Shown: positions 52,763-61,228, counted from the stretch's first letter. The stretch: 64,000 bases of DNA from an uncultured Eubacteriales bacterium (GCA_900314975.1 OMXI01000005.1:1-64000), one strand, 5' to 3'. Program-made: numbers and translations. The notes: generated by a model from the sequence alone, not told the origin.

Positions 52763-53878
52763 ATGGAGAATTTGAGATTGTGCGTGCCGTGCCATTTCGG
52801 CTTGGAAAGCGTTGTGACATACGAGGTCAAAAAGATAGGCGGCGAAAATCTCTTTACCACCGACGGCAAGGTAAGCTTTGACGGCGATTTCAATACGCTT
52901 GCAAAGGCGAACCTCTGGATATCTTCGGGAGAAAGGGTGCTGATAGAGCTTGCAAGCTTTGAAGCTAAAAGCTTTGAGCAGCTTTTTGAGGGCGTTAAGG
53001 CTATTCACTGGGAGGATTTTATTGCAAAAACTGACGCGTTCCCCGTCAAAGGCAGCAGCCTTAATTCGCAGCTGCACTCGATACCCGACTGTCAGAAGAT
53101 TATCAAAAAGGCCTGCGTAAAGCGGCTGGAAAGTGTGTACGGTATAAGCTATTTCGAGGAAACAGGCGCAAAGCATCAGATACAGTTCACCATTCTTAAA
53201 GACAGGGTGAGCATTTATCTTGACACCTCTGGGCAGGGCTTGCACAAACGCGGCTACCGCAGAAATTCCAACGATGCGCCGATAAAGGAAACGCTCGCGG
53301 CAGGCATCATCGACCTTGCGAGAGTGCGTGCGGATACGGTCGTTTGCGACCCGATGTGCGGCTCGGGAACGTTTCTTATCGAGTCAGCATACAAGGCGAT
53401 GAACATCGCGTGCGGATTAAGACGCAGCTTTGCGGCGCAGGAGTGGGCGCAGATACCGCAGACGGTCTGGCAGAACGCGCGTGCGGAGGCTATGGAGATG
53501 ATCAAGCGCGACGCGGGTTTTCACGGCTACGGCTTCGATATTGACGAGCTTGCGATAGACCTGACAAGTGCAAACGCCAAAAAAGCAGGTGTCGGCGGCA
53601 GGCTTGACATCAAGCAGCAGGATATCAGCAAATACCGACCGCTTGAAAGCTGCACGCTTTTCTGCAATCCGCCGTACGGTGAGAGGCTGCTTGATATAAA
53701 GTCGGCAGAGGAGCTGTACAAGAAGATGGGACAGGTCATAAGTCCCTCAAAGGAAAACCCGTGCTACATCATTTCGCCGCACGAGGAGTTTGAGAAATTC
53801 TTCGGCAAAAAGGCTGACAAAAAGCGCAAGCTGTACAACGGAATGATAAAGTGCGACCTGTATATGTATTTCAGATAG
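52763..53878 (+). CDS. THUMP-domain class I RNA methyltransferase (RlmL-N-like)
   Basis: This protein of about 371 residues matches the THUMP plus N6_N4_Mtase family, which includes the YpsC and RlmL N-terminal enzymes that methylate guanosine N2 in 23S rRNA. The N-terminal THUMP region spans about residues 45-160. The linker SGQGLHKRGYRRNSNDAPIKE is conserved. The SAM-binding motif is VVCDPMCGSGTFLIESA near 198, and the catalytic NPPYGERL is near 305. The ATG at 52763 follows GGAAGGAA. The next gene begins 12 bases later. Confidence 0.88.
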   Translation: MENLRLCVPCHFGLESVVTYEVKKIGGENLFTTDGKVSFDGDFNTLAKANLWISSGERVLIELASFEAKSFEQLFEGVKAIHWEDFIAKTDAFPVKGSSLNSQLHSIPDCQKIIKKACVKRLESVYGISYFEETGAKHQIQFTILKDRVSIYLDTSGQGLHKRGYRRNSNDAPIKETLAAGIIDLARVRADTVVCDPMCGSGTFLIESAYKAMNIACGLRRSFAAQEWAQIPQTVWQNARAEAMEMIKRDAGFHGYGFDIDELAIDLTSANAKKAGVGGRLDIKQQDISKYRPLESCTLFCNPPYGERLLDIKSAEELYKKMGQVISPSKENPCYIISPHEEFEKFFGKKADKKRKLYNGMIKCDLYMYFR

Positions 53879-53889
53879 GGGAGAGTAAA

Positions 53890-54549
53890 ATGAAACTGAA
53901 CGAACTTGACGCAGTAGTATTCGATATGGACGGCATAATCTTTGACACCGAAACGATCGCCCTGCGCAGCTGGCAGGACGCTGCGGACGCACACGGTATC
54001 GGTGACATCAGCGAGACTGCAATGAAGTGCGTGGGCAGGAGTACTGTTGACACGCTGAAGATTTTCGAGGAGGCTTACGGCGACAGGGTGAGCATCGAGC
54101 AGATGCACGTTGAGTGCATACAGCGCTTCAAGGAGATAGTGCAGACCGAGGGTATGCCTGTTAAAAAGGGCGCGCGCGAGCTGCTGGAGTATCTCAAAGC
54201 AAGCGGTGCAAAGGTCGCACTTGCGTCATCAACGAGCTATGAAACGGTCGTTGCGGAGCTTAAAGACGCTGATTTGTTCAAGTATTTCAGGGTCATAGTC
54301 GGGGGAGATATGATAAAGCATTCAAAGCCAGAGCCCGAGATATATCTGCTTGCCTGCGAGAAGCTGGGCGCAGACCCGAAAAAGTCGGCGGCGGTCGAGG
54401 ACTCCCGCAACGGTATAATCTCGGCGAGCAGGGCAGGAATGTACCCGTTCCTTGTGCCCGATATTATCCAGCCCGACGAGGAAATGATAAGGCTGTCGCA
54501 CAAGCAGTTCAAAGACCTGCTTGAAGTCAAAGAATATTTAGAGGCATAA
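53890..54549 (+). CDS. HAD-family phosphatase (beta-phosphoglucomutase-like)
   Basis: This 219-residue haloacid-dehalogenase hydrolase has motif I VVFDMDGIIFDTE with both Asp residues, motif II VALASSTSY, the Lys in HSKPEPEIYLL and motif IV AAVEDSRNGIISASRAGM. The cap domain (residues 18-85) is helical, as in beta-phosphoglucomutase-like or phosphoglycolate-type enzymes. The substrate cannot be set from sequence. The ATG at 53890 has GGGGAGAG upstream. It is probably co-transcribed with the rRNA methyltransferase gene. Confidence 0.87.
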   Translation: MKLNELDAVVFDMDGIIFDTETIALRSWQDAADAHGIGDISETAMKCVGRSTVDTLKIFEEAYGDRVSIEQMHVECIQRFKEIVQTEGMPVKKGARELLEYLKASGAKVALASSTSYETVVAELKDADLFKYFRVIVGGDMIKHSKPEPEIYLLACEKLGADPKKSAAVEDSRNGIISASRAGMYPFLVPDIIQPDEEMIRLSHKQFKDLLEVKEYLEA

Positions 54550-54552
54550 ACA

Positions 54553-54583
54553 ACGCCCTGTTCCAAATCGGAGCAGGGCGATA
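54553..54583. terminator. Bidirectional hairpin between convergent genes
   Basis: CGCCCTGTTCC pairs with GGAGCAGGGCG (one G-U) around AAATC. T-rich tracts are weak, so termination may be partial. Confidence 0.55.
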
Positions 54584-54610
54584 ATGTTGTTAATGTCAAT
54601 CTAAAAAACC

Positions 54611-54955
54611 TCAACTTTCGGGTATCGTTTCATCATCGTTATTAGTTCTGCTTTCAGGTTTTATAGTCATCTTTGACTTTTTCCTTTTGGGCTGTACTTT
54701 ATGATTGTTATCATAGTATTCATTAGCTATCCAATCAACATTTTCGCACAGTTCTCCGAAAGCATATATGAAAATAGAACCGAGCCAGCCGACAATTATA
54801 GAACTTGCTATGCTTATGAATACAATCAGTGCTTTAAACGTAATAGATTCTTGTTTTGCAGACAGTATTACACCCAATACAACACCCGCAAAAACGGTAA
54901 GGGCAAAAATAAAAATGGCAAAACCTTTTAGCTTGCCTCCGGGATTCTCGAACAT
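54611..54955 (-). CDS. Small membrane protein of unknown function
   Basis: This protein of about 114 residues has two membrane helices (FAIFIFALTVFAGVVLGVIL and ALIVFISIASSIIVGWLGSIFIYAF), then a charged C-terminal tail (KVQPKRKKSKMTIKPESR). No family is recognised. The ATG at 54955 is chosen because AAGGAG lies ten bases upstream; the GTG at 54964 is too close. It is divergent from an XRE regulator gene and shares a region containing a 12-base direct repeat, so it is the likely regulatory target. Confidence 0.6.
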   Translation of the reverse strand: MFENPGGKLKGFAIFIFALTVFAGVVLGVILSAKQESITFKALIVFISIASSIIVGWLGSIFIYAFGELCENVDWIANEYYDNNHKVQPKRKKSKMTIKPESRTNNDDETIPES

Positions 54956-54988
54956 TCTTACCACGCTCCTTGTATTTTGTTAAAGAAC

Positions 54989-55047
54989 ACATATGTATTC
55001 TAAAAATATTATAACATACAAAGGCACGAATGTCAACATATGTATTC
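54989..55047. promoter_or_regulatory. Direct repeat ACATATGTATTC, candidate operator
   Basis: Two exact copies (54989-55000 and 55036-55047) are 47 bases apart between the divergent membrane-protein and XRE genes. Each holds the palindrome ACATATGT or CATATG. The spacing, about four to five helical turns, suits cooperative repressor binding. Confidence 0.5.
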
Positions 55048-55093
55048 ATAAATCGCCTCAAAACAATGTACAATAAGCCGTAGAGGTGATTTT

Positions 55094-55318
55094 ATGTACG
55101 TTGAGGAGCTTGACCCAAAGGCTGTGGGTGCTTATATCCGCAGTAAAAAGGGCATTTCGCAGGAGGTTTTAAGCGGTCTTGCGGGCATCGGGCGGACGCA
55201 CCTGAGCGCTATTGAGCGTGGGCAGCGCAAGCCGACGCTTGAAACGCTTTACAAACTTGCCTGTGCGCTTGATGTGAAAATGAGTGAGATAGTTATCGAA
55301 ATTGAAAACAGATTATAA
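55094..55318 (+). CDS. XRE-family HTH transcriptional regulator
   Basis: This 74-residue protein is essentially one Cro/CI helix-turn-helix domain: VGAYIRSKKGISQEVL, GIGRTHLSAIERGQRKP and TLETLYKLACALDVKMSE. GAGGTGAT precedes the start. It most likely represses itself and the divergent membrane protein through the direct repeat in the shared intergenic region. Confidence 0.85.
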   Translation: MYVEELDPKAVGAYIRSKKGISQEVLSGLAGIGRTHLSAIERGQRKPTLETLYKLACALDVKMSEIVIEIENRL

Positions 55319-55353
55319 AAAGACCCGACTTCGCTGTGAAATCGGGTCTTTGG
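55319..55353. terminator. Bidirectional terminator
   Basis: AAAGACCCGA and TCGGGTCTTT arms flank CTTCGCTGTGAAA. It ends the XRE gene and the leftward tsf gene. Confidence 0.85.
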
Positions 55354-55369
55354 TATTATCGGCTTTGAA

Positions 55370-56290
55370 TTACTTGATCATCGAAGCAACTTCGTCTGCG
55401 AAATTGTCTTCCTTCTTCTCAACGCCCTCGCCGCGCTCGAAACGAACGTAATCAACAACGTCGATCTTGCCGCCAAGCTTCTTTGCTACGCTGTCAACAT
55501 ATGCGCCGACAGTCATCTTGTCGTCCTTAACGAAAGCCTGTTCAAGCAGGCAGTTCTCTGAATAGAACTTGCCGAGCTTGCCCTCGATGATCTTGATCTT
55601 TACCTGCTCAGGCTTGTTAGCCATCTTAGGATCGTCAGCCATCTGTGCGAGCTGTATCTTCTTCTCTTCCTCAAGAGCGTCAGCAGGAACAGCTGCTCTG
55701 TTGAGGTAAGATGGGTTCATAGCTGCAACCTGCAGTGCGCAGTCCTTACCTGCTGCGAGCAGATCAGCGTTGTCAGCAGCGATGTCAGACTCGAGCTTTA
55801 CGAGAACAGCGATGCTTCCGCCGCCGTGAACGTAAGGAACGAGGATACCCTCAAATCTCTTGAAACGTCTGATGACCATGTTCTCTCTGATCTTTATGAA
55901 CAGGTTCTGGAGAGCCTCTTCAACAGTTGTGTCGCCGCCTGCGATCTTGCAAGCCTTGAGAGCCTCAACATCAGCAGGGTTCTGCTCGATAACAGTCTTT
56001 GCAGTTGCAGCAACGAAATCCTTGAACTCCTGGTTGTTTGCAGCGAAGTCTGTCTCGATGTTTACCTCGAGTACGCAGCCAACGTTTCCTTCAACAACAG
56101 CTGTGCAGATACCCTCTGCAGCAACTCTGCCGCTTTTCTTTGCCTGTGTAGCCAGACCCTTCTCACGAAGTACGAGTATAGCCTTTTCCATATCGCCGTC
56201 TGTTTCAACAAGAGCCTTCTTGCAGTCCATCATGCCAACGCCTGTTGCTGTCATAAGCTCTTTGATTTCCTGTACAGATACCTTACCCAT
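55370..56290 (-). CDS. tsf: Translation elongation factor Ts
   Basis: This 306-residue factor exchanges nucleotide on EF-Tu. It has the N-terminal UBA-like domain with TGVGMMDCKKALVETDGDMEKA, the signature KGLATQAKKSGR, and a core ending ENCLLEQAFVKDDKMTVGAYV. The length is normal. The ATG at 56290 follows GGAGG by eight bases. It lies 80 bases after rpsB in the conserved rpsB-tsf operon. Confidence 0.96.
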   Translation of the reverse strand: MGKVSVQEIKELMTATGVGMMDCKKALVETDGDMEKAILVLREKGLATQAKKSGRVAAEGICTAVVEGNVGCVLEVNIETDFAANNQEFKDFVAATAKTVIEQNPADVEALKACKIAGGDTTVEEALQNLFIKIRENMVIRRFKRFEGILVPYVHGGGSIAVLVKLESDIAADNADLLAAGKDCALQVAAMNPSYLNRAAVPADALEEEKKIQLAQMADDPKMANKPEQVKIKIIEGKLGKFYSENCLLEQAFVKDDKMTVGAYVDSVAKKLGGKIDVVDYVRFERGEGVEKKEDNFADEVASMIK

Positions 56291-56370
56291 TTGTATTTCC
56301 TCCAATCGATTTTTCGTAAAAACAAGGCAGACAAATTCTCAAACTTATCTGCCCTGCAAATTGTCATTGA

Positions 56371-57120
56371 TTATTCAGCAGTCTCTTCCTCTGCTTCCTC
56401 GACCTTCTCGGTCTCCTCTTCGCTTGCGACAGCGTCCTCACCCTGTCTGCCCTCGATGATAGCGTTAGCCATGCAGCCTGCGATAAGCTTTACAGCTCTG
56501 ATAGCGTCATCGTTGCCCGGGATAACGTAATCAACGTCATCAGGATCGCAGTTTGTATCTACGATAGCAACTACGGGGATACCGAGCTTCTTTGCCTCTG
56601 CAACAGCTATCTTCTCTTTTCTTGGGTCAACAACGAAAAGTGCGCCCGGCAGCTTCTTCATGTTCTTGATACCGCCAAGGAACTTTTCAAGCTTGTCGAT
56701 CTCGAGCTTGAGCTTTGTAACTTCCTTCTTCGGCAGAAGATCAAATGTGCCGTCCTCTTCCATCTTGTTGAGCTGCTCAAGTCTCTTGATACGCTGCTGG
56801 ATGGTCTTGAAGTTTGTCATCATACCGCCGAGCCATCTTGCGTTTACAAAATGTGCATCAGCTCTTGTAGCCTCTTCCTTTACGGATTCGCTTGCCTGCT
56901 TCTTGGTACCTACGAAAAGTACCTCGCCGCCCTGTGCAGCAACGTCACGGATAAACATATAAGCCTCTTCGAGCTTCTTAACCGTCTTCTGCAGGTCGAT
57001 GATGTAGATGCCGTTTCTTTCTGTGAAAATGTACGGTGCCATTTTCGGATTCCATCTTCTTGTCTGGTGACCGAAGTGTACGCCAGCCTCAAGAAGCTGC
57101 TTCATTGATACTACTCCCAT
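56371..57120 (-). CDS. rpsB: 30S ribosomal protein S2
   Basis: This 249-residue ribosomal protein begins [30 protein letters not shown], of which [13 protein letters not shown] is the S2 signature. It continues with [14 protein letters not shown] and [20 protein letters not shown]. The C-terminal tail is acidic (Glu/Ala-rich), which is common in Clostridia. GGAGG is placed eight bases before the start. The gene leads the rpsB-tsf operon. Confidence 0.97.
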   Translation of the reverse strand: MGVVSMKQLLEAGVHFGHQTRRWNPKMAPYIFTERNGIYIIDLQKTVKKLEEAYMFIRDVAAQGGEVLFVGTKKQASESVKEEATRADAHFVNARWLGGMMTNFKTIQQRIKRLEQLNKMEEDGTFDLLPKKEVTKLKLEIDKLEKFLGGIKNMKKLPGALFVVDPRKEKIAVAEAKKLGIPVVAIVDTNCDPDDVDYVIPGNDDAIRAVKLIAGCMANAIIEGRQGEDAVASEEETEKVEEAEEETAE

Positions 57121-57245
57121 TGTAGTAACCTCCTGTTTGGTTTTTTGTTCGCCTTGCGGCGTGCTTATTTCCTCCGAGCCGCTTGACTTGCCTCAACCCG
57201 AGAAACCTCGGGACCAACGGCAAAAACGAGCCCGTGCGAATTGCT
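57121..57245 (-). promoter_or_regulatory. Structured leader of rpsB (possible S2 autoregulation)
   Basis: About 120 transcribed bases precede rpsB. They contain the hairpin CCCGAGGTTTCTCGGG (minus-strand sense) and GCCGCAAGGCG-type stems near the start codon. Leaders of rpsB commonly bind the S2 protein to repress the operon; a match to that RNA family was not tested. Confidence 0.45.
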
Positions 57246-57250
57246 TTAAT

Positions 57251-57279
57251 ATTATACCACAACTTAAATCACTTTTCAA
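57251..57279 (-). promoter_or_regulatory. Promoter of rpsB-tsf
   Basis: Minus-strand TTGAAA (57279-57274) and TATAAT (57256-57251) are spaced 17 bases, with TGTGG before the -10. Confidence 0.8.
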
Positions 57280-57294
57280 GCCTTTTCAGCCTCG

Positions 57295-57585
57295 TCATTT
57301 CAACAAATTTTCAACAAGGCAGCTCTTTGTTTTTGTGGAAATCGTCTTTTCCTCAAAATCCACCAGAATGATATCCTCGCCGATAAGCTCTATGTCGCTG
57401 CATTTGATAACGATATCCTCGTCGCGCCCCATCAGCCCGAAGGCACGCGCTTTGCCGTAGACGATAAGAGAAACTATTTTTCCGCTGACCGAGTCAAGCT
57501 CTATATCGTCAACGTAGCCTATTTTCAGTCCTGTGCGCATGTTTACGACCTCTTTGCTGCGTAAACCGGAAAAGCTGCATATCAT
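57295..57585 (-). CDS. YlmC/YmxH family PRC-barrel protein
   Basis: This protein of about 96 residues has the PRC-barrel pattern of the YlmC/YmxH sporulation-associated family: SGLRSKEVVNMRTGLKIGYVDDIELD, then KIVSLIVYGKARAFG and IVIKCSDIELIGEDIILVD. Members are small beta-barrel proteins of unclear role. The ATG at 57585 has GAGG eight bases upstream. It lies just downstream of a Spo0A-like gene and near sigG, which supports a sporulation link. Confidence 0.82.
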   Translation of the reverse strand: MICSFSGLRSKEVVNMRTGLKIGYVDDIELDSVSGKIVSLIVYGKARAFGLMGRDEDIVIKCSDIELIGEDIILVDFEEKTISTKTKSCLVENLLK

Positions 57586-57604
57586 AGTCATCACCTCGTA
57601 ACAA

Positions 57605-58399
57605 CTATATATGCAGCTTTGTGCCTGTACTATTCGCTATCTGCCCTGCAAACGCATTGAAGAATTCAGCGTTGTCATCTCTGACTGCTTTTGCAAGACT
57701 AATTATAAAATTACTGTTCGTCGGTCTTTTGTTGTCGGTTATGACATTCCTCATAATGTGCGCAAGAGCCTTTTTGTCGCCGCTTTTCCAGTAGTTCTCT
57801 ATGCTTATGCGTATAGAGTGCTCAACGCTTTTAACGGTAGTGCCGTTCTTTTCGGCGATACGGCGGTATATTTCTCCGTGCAGGTTCACCTTGAAATGAT
57901 GTTCAAACAGCAGAGACATTACAGCCTCTTTGATATACACGCTGCCTCGCTGTCTTGTGTTGTGCCCGAGCGAAAGAAGTATCTCGTCTATCTCGCCCGA
58001 GATGAACTGCATAAGGTCGTTAAGACTTGCAGGTGATGTGTTCATCCTGTCACATATGTATCCGACGATCTGCTTGGGGTCATACGGATACTGGTGGTTT
58101 TCGCGTATCCCAAGCTCTGTGAGAAGCTTTAACTCCTGCGGGTCTTCATAGGTGTAAATGTTTACGAGCTTTTGCGGCTGCACCTTGTATTCCGCGCCCT
58201 CACACAGCTGTCTTATCGCCCCTGAACTTAACTTGCTTGAGTTGAATATCACAAGGTCGGGGTCGTTTTGTATTGCTGCGATGCTAATGTCTATCTCATC
58301 ATTTTTGCAGGTAATGTACGGGATGTCGGCACTTTTCAGTTCGTTTATAAGCTCGCTGTGCTGTCCCGCGTAGTCCTGTGCGATAAGTACAAGGTACAT
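57605..58399 (-). CDS. Spo0A-like regulator with degenerate receiver domain
   Basis: This 264-residue protein has a clear Spo0A DNA-binding domain at the C-terminus: GYIKEAVM-type helices, IYRRIAEKNGTTVKSVEHSI and ITDNKRPTNSNFI, aligning with the TASRVERAIRHAIE and KPTNSEFI blocks of Bacillus Spo0A. The N-terminal 120 residues look like a receiver fold (YLVLIAQDYAGQ, DPDLVIFNSSKL), but the acidic pocket is reduced and the phospho-acceptor Asp is replaced by Asn (VIFN). It is unlikely to be controlled by phosphorelay in the usual way. The ATG at 58399 follows AAAGGATATAAACAA. It may be a paralogue of the true Spo0A or a diverged master regulator. Confidence 0.83.
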   Translation of the reverse strand: MYLVLIAQDYAGQHSELINELKSADIPYITCKNDEIDISIAAIQNDPDLVIFNSSKLSSGAIRQLCEGAEYKVQPQKLVNIYTYEDPQELKLLTELGIRENHQYPYDPKQIVGYICDRMNTSPASLNDLMQFISGEIDEILLSLGHNTRQRGSVYIKEAVMSLLFEHHFKVNLHGEIYRRIAEKNGTTVKSVEHSIRISIENYWKSGDKKALAHIMRNVITDNKRPTNSNFIISLAKAVRDDNAEFFNAFAGQIANSTGTKLHI

Positions 58400-58444
58400 T
58401 TGTTTATATCCTTTTTCTCTATGATTTGTCTTTAGTTGACATAA

Positions 58445-58473
58445 ATTATATTCAATTGTATAGAATTGTTCAA
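58445..58473 (-). promoter_or_regulatory. Promoter of the Spo0A-like gene
   Basis: Minus-strand TTGAAC (58473-58468) and TATAAT (58450-58445) are spaced 17 bases, about 45 bases before the start codon. Confidence 0.75.
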
Positions 58474-58673
58474 ATAAAGAAGCAACTGTTAATAGCCAAG
58501 ACACGAAAAATTCATTAAAAAACTTTTATTTGCAAAATCAACTGTCGATTTAAGTCGCAAAATGCAACGAGAATAAACGACATAATTTCTGTTTTTTCAG
58601 CATAGCGGGGAAACCTTCTTTGATGCAAAAAGGTTCTCCCCCAAAAGCTGTCTTTGACATACCCTGCGTTTTT

Positions 58674-59444
58674 TCAGAACTGTGCCTTGACCTTATCCAG
58701 TGCGGATTTTTCGAGTCTTGACACCTGCGCCTGTGAGATACCTATCTGCTTTGCGACTTCCATTTGCGTGCGTCCCTTGAAAAAGCGCAGATAAAGAATT
58801 TTCTTTTCGCGCGGCGCAAGAGATGCAAGCGTCTGCTTTACCGAAAGCTCGTCCAGCCACGTTTTGTCGTCACAGTTATCTTTAAGCTGGTCGACCACAT
58901 ACAGCGTGTCGCCCGCCTCGGAGTATACAGGCTCGTAAAGGGACACAGGTTCGCTTACGGACTCCATAGCCGTTACGATGTCTGCGCGGCTTTCACCTGT
59001 TTCTTCGGCTATCTCTGTGGTAGTCGGTTCGCGGTTGAGCCGCTCGGTCAGCCTCTCCTTTGCAAGCATGGATTTGTAGGCAAGGTCACGCAGAGAACGG
59101 CTGACGCGCACAGGCTGGAAATCACGCAGATAGCGGCGCACCTCGCCTGCTATCATCGGGTGCGCGTAGGAAGAGAACTTGACCTCAAACTTTGGGTCAA
59201 AGTTGTCTATTGCCTTTATCAGCCCCACCACGCCGACCTGAAACAAATCGTCTGCCGAATCGCATCTGCTCGTAAATTTCTGAAGCACACTCAGCACCAA
59301 GCGCAGATTGCCGTTTATAAGCTCCTCGCGAGCCTTCTTGTCACCCTGACGCGCCCTGTTCAACAGCTCAAGCTTTTCGTCCTCCGTAAGCACCTTCAGC
59401 TCGTTGGTGTTTACACCGCTTATCTCGACCTTGCCGTACTGCAT
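58674..59444 (-). CDS. sigG: RNA polymerase sporulation sigma factor SigG
   Basis: This 256-residue sigma-70 family factor matches SigG, the late forespore sigma. The N-terminal KVEISGVNT corresponds to the KVEICGVDT motif of Bacillus SigG. Region 2 is NGNLRLVLSVLQKF, DLFQVGVVGLIKAIDNFD and KFSSYAHPMIAGEVRRYLRD. Region 4 is GRTQMEVAKQIGISQAQVSRLEKSAL. The start is most likely the ATG at 59444, with GGGGTG ten bases upstream; ATG 59450 is an alternative. It is transcribed alone. A SigF/SigG-like promoter (GTATA, GGAGATACT) lies at 59495-59522. Confidence 0.93.
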   Translation of the reverse strand: MQYGKVEISGVNTNELKVLTEDEKLELLNRARQGDKKAREELINGNLRLVLSVLQKFTSRCDSADDLFQVGVVGLIKAIDNFDPKFEVKFSSYAHPMIAGEVRRYLRDFQPVRVSRSLRDLAYKSMLAKERLTERLNREPTTTEIAEETGESRADIVTAMESVSEPVSLYEPVYSEAGDTLYVVDQLKDNCDDKTWLDELSVKQTLASLAPREKKILYLRFFKGRTQMEVAKQIGISQAQVSRLEKSALDKVKAQF

Positions 59445-59494
59445 ATTCATCACCCCGACGATAATTATGTAATCTGGCAGGTGCGTCTGATAAA

Positions 59495-59522
59495 AGTATC
59501 TCCGATTTGTACAAGGTTATAC
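59495..59522 (-). promoter_or_regulatory. Candidate forespore (SigF/SigG) promoter of sigG
   Basis: On the minus strand, GTATA (59522-59518) and GGAGATACT (59503-59495) resemble the SigF/SigG -35 GYATA and -10 GGnnAnAnT. The 14-base gap is one or so shorter than usual. Confidence 0.35.
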
Positions 59523-59570
59523 ACCGCATATAGTGCTTTTTGCCGAAAATATTAAAATTCGGCGAATTCG

Positions 59571-59599
59571 TTGACAATTGCGCACGAATGTGGTATAAT
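59571..59599 (+). promoter_or_regulatory. Consensus promoter of the hyd/nif-like operon
   Basis: TTGACA (59571-59576) and TATAAT (59594-59599) are spaced exactly 17 bases, with TGTGG before the -10. It is among the strongest promoters in the window. Confidence 0.88.
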
Positions 59600-59624
59600 T
59601 TTATCATTAGATAGGAGGCTGAAA

Positions 59625-59870
59625 ATGGGTACAAGAGTGGCTGTTATGGCAGTCATTGCGCAAAGCTGTGATTCGGCTGAACAGATAAACTCCATCCTGC
59701 ATGAGTACAGTGAGTATATCATCGGCAGAATGGGTGTGCCTTACAGGGACAGGTCTATGAACATCATAAGCGTTGCGCTCGATGCTCCGCAGGACAAGAT
59801 AAATTCCCTCGCAGGCAGGATAGGCAGGCTGGACGGCGTTACCGCAAAGACGCTTTATTCGGCAAGTTAA
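59625..59870 (+). CDS. TM1266-type iron-only hydrogenase system regulator
   Basis: This 81-residue ACT-like protein matches the family annotated as putative iron-only hydrogenase system regulator. Seen are RVAVMAVIAQSCDSAEQINSILHEYSEYIIGRMGVPYRDR (recognised by GRMGVPYRDR) and INIISVALDAP-type strands ending LDGVTAKTLYS. Family members accompany hydE/hydF/hydG; a regulatory or metabolite-sensing role is assumed, not proven. AGGAGG precedes the ATG at 59625. It is the first gene of the operon, with hydF 161 bases downstream. Confidence 0.88.
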   Translation: MGTRVAVMAVIAQSCDSAEQINSILHEYSEYIIGRMGVPYRDRSMNIISVALDAPQDKINSLAGRIGRLDGVTAKTLYSAS

Positions 59871-60031
59871 AAGTGAATATTATTTTATCTCCTGACGCTG
59901 AAATTGTATTGAGGCGAAAGCTTGGTAACTAAACGTGAAATGCGGGCGCAGTATATCCGCAGATTCACAACGTGGGCAGTGTATCCGTCGGGATGGGCTG
60001 TTTTTTTATTTAACAGAAAGGCGGGAATGAT

Positions 60032-61228
60032 ATGGGACTTAACGATATACCCTCGGGCGAAAGAGTGCATATAGGCTTTTTCGGCAGACGCAATGCGGGC
60101 AAATCAAGTATTGTGAATGCCGTTACAAATCAAGGGCTGTCGCTTGTTTCCGACGTTGCGGGCACTACCACCGACCCTGTGTACAAGGCGATGGAGCTGC
60201 TGCCGATAGGACCTGTTGTTATCATTGATACAGCGGGCTACGACGACGAGGGAATGCTCGGCGAAATGCGCGTGAAAAGCACAAAGCAGGCGCTCAACCG
60301 AACGGATATTGCAGTGCTTGTCGTAGATGCGCAGCTTGGTATGGGCGAGTGTGAAAAAGAGCTTACAGAGCTTTTTGAAAAAAAGGAGATACCCTACATT
60401 GTCGCCGTGAACAAGACCGATATCACCAAGGGCGACGTAACGGGTGACAACTGTGTTTACGTCAGTGCAAAAACGGGCGACGGCATTTTTGAGCTTAAAG
60501 AAAAGCTCGGCACGCTTGCAAAGCTGCCCGCGCGTGATGTACGTATTATCGGTGACAAGCTGCAAAGAAATGACCTTGTTGTGCTTGTTGTGCCGATTGA
60601 CGAGAGCGCGCCCAAGGGCAGACTTATCCTTCCGCAGCAGCAGACGATACGGGATATCCTCGACGCAGATGCCTGCGCGGTAGTCGTCAAGGATACCGAG
60701 CTTGCGGATACGATAAAGGCGCTGGGCAAAAAGCCAAAGCTGGTCATTACCGACAGCCAGGCTTTTGCGAGTGCAAACAAGCAGACTCCGAGCGATATAA
60801 TGCTCACCTCGTTTTCGATACTTATGGCGAGGTACAAGGGCTTTCTTGATACAGCCGTGGACGGCGCGAGGGCAATAGATGAACTCAAAGACGGCGACAG
60901 GGTGCTTATAAGCGAGGGCTGCACTCACCACAGACAGTGCGGCGACATAGGAACTGTCAAGATACCGAACTGGCTCAAAAAGCACACGGGCAAAAACGTT
61001 GAGATACACACCACCTCGGGCAGAGAGTTCCCTGACGACCTGTCACAGTACGCGCTGGTCATACACTGCGGCGGCTGTATGCTTACCCCCAAGGAAATGA
61101 CCTACCGTATGAAGTGCGCAGTTGACCAGGGCGTGCCGTTTACAAACTATGGCGTTGCTATCGCGCATATGACGGGCATACTTAAACGCAGCGTGGAGAT
61201 CTTCCCGCACCTTTACGAAAAATTGTGA
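60032..61228 (+). CDS. hydF: [FeFe]-hydrogenase H-cluster maturation GTPase HydF
   Basis: This 398-residue protein is the GTPase scaffold on which the diiron subcluster of [FeFe]-hydrogenase is assembled and delivered. The GTPase domain has G1 GRRNAGKSSIVNAV near residue 18, G3 DTAGYDD near 67 and G4 VNKTD near 128. A dimerisation domain follows. The C-terminal cluster domain carries EGCTHHRQCGDIG near 308 and the HCGGCM ligands near 355-360. All hallmark residues are present. Its stop overlaps the possible GTG start of hydE (GTGA). Confidence 0.96.
   Translation: MGLNDIPSGERVHIGFFGRRNAGKSSIVNAVTNQGLSLVSDVAGTTTDPVYKAMELLPIGPVVIIDTAGYDDEGMLGEMRVKSTKQALNRTDIAVLVVDAQLGMGECEKELTELFEKKEIPYIVAVNKTDITKGDVTGDNCVYVSAKTGDGIFELKEKLGTLAKLPARDVRIIGDKLQRNDLVVLVVPIDESAPKGRLILPQQQTIRDILDADACAVVVKDTELADTIKALGKKPKLVITDSQAFASANKQTPSDIMLTSFSILMARYKGFLDTAVDGARAIDELKDGDRVLISEGCTHHRQCGDIGTVKIPNWLKKHTGKNVEIHTTSGREFPDDLSQYALVIHCGGCMLTPKEMTYRMKCAVDQGVPFTNYGVAIAHMTGILKRSVEIFPHLYEKL

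Noticed and set aside
58530..58570. Possible 0A boxes (TGTCGA-like) upstream of the Spo0A-like gene
   Set aside because: Only partial matches to TTTGTCRAA, no more than expected in AT-rich DNA.
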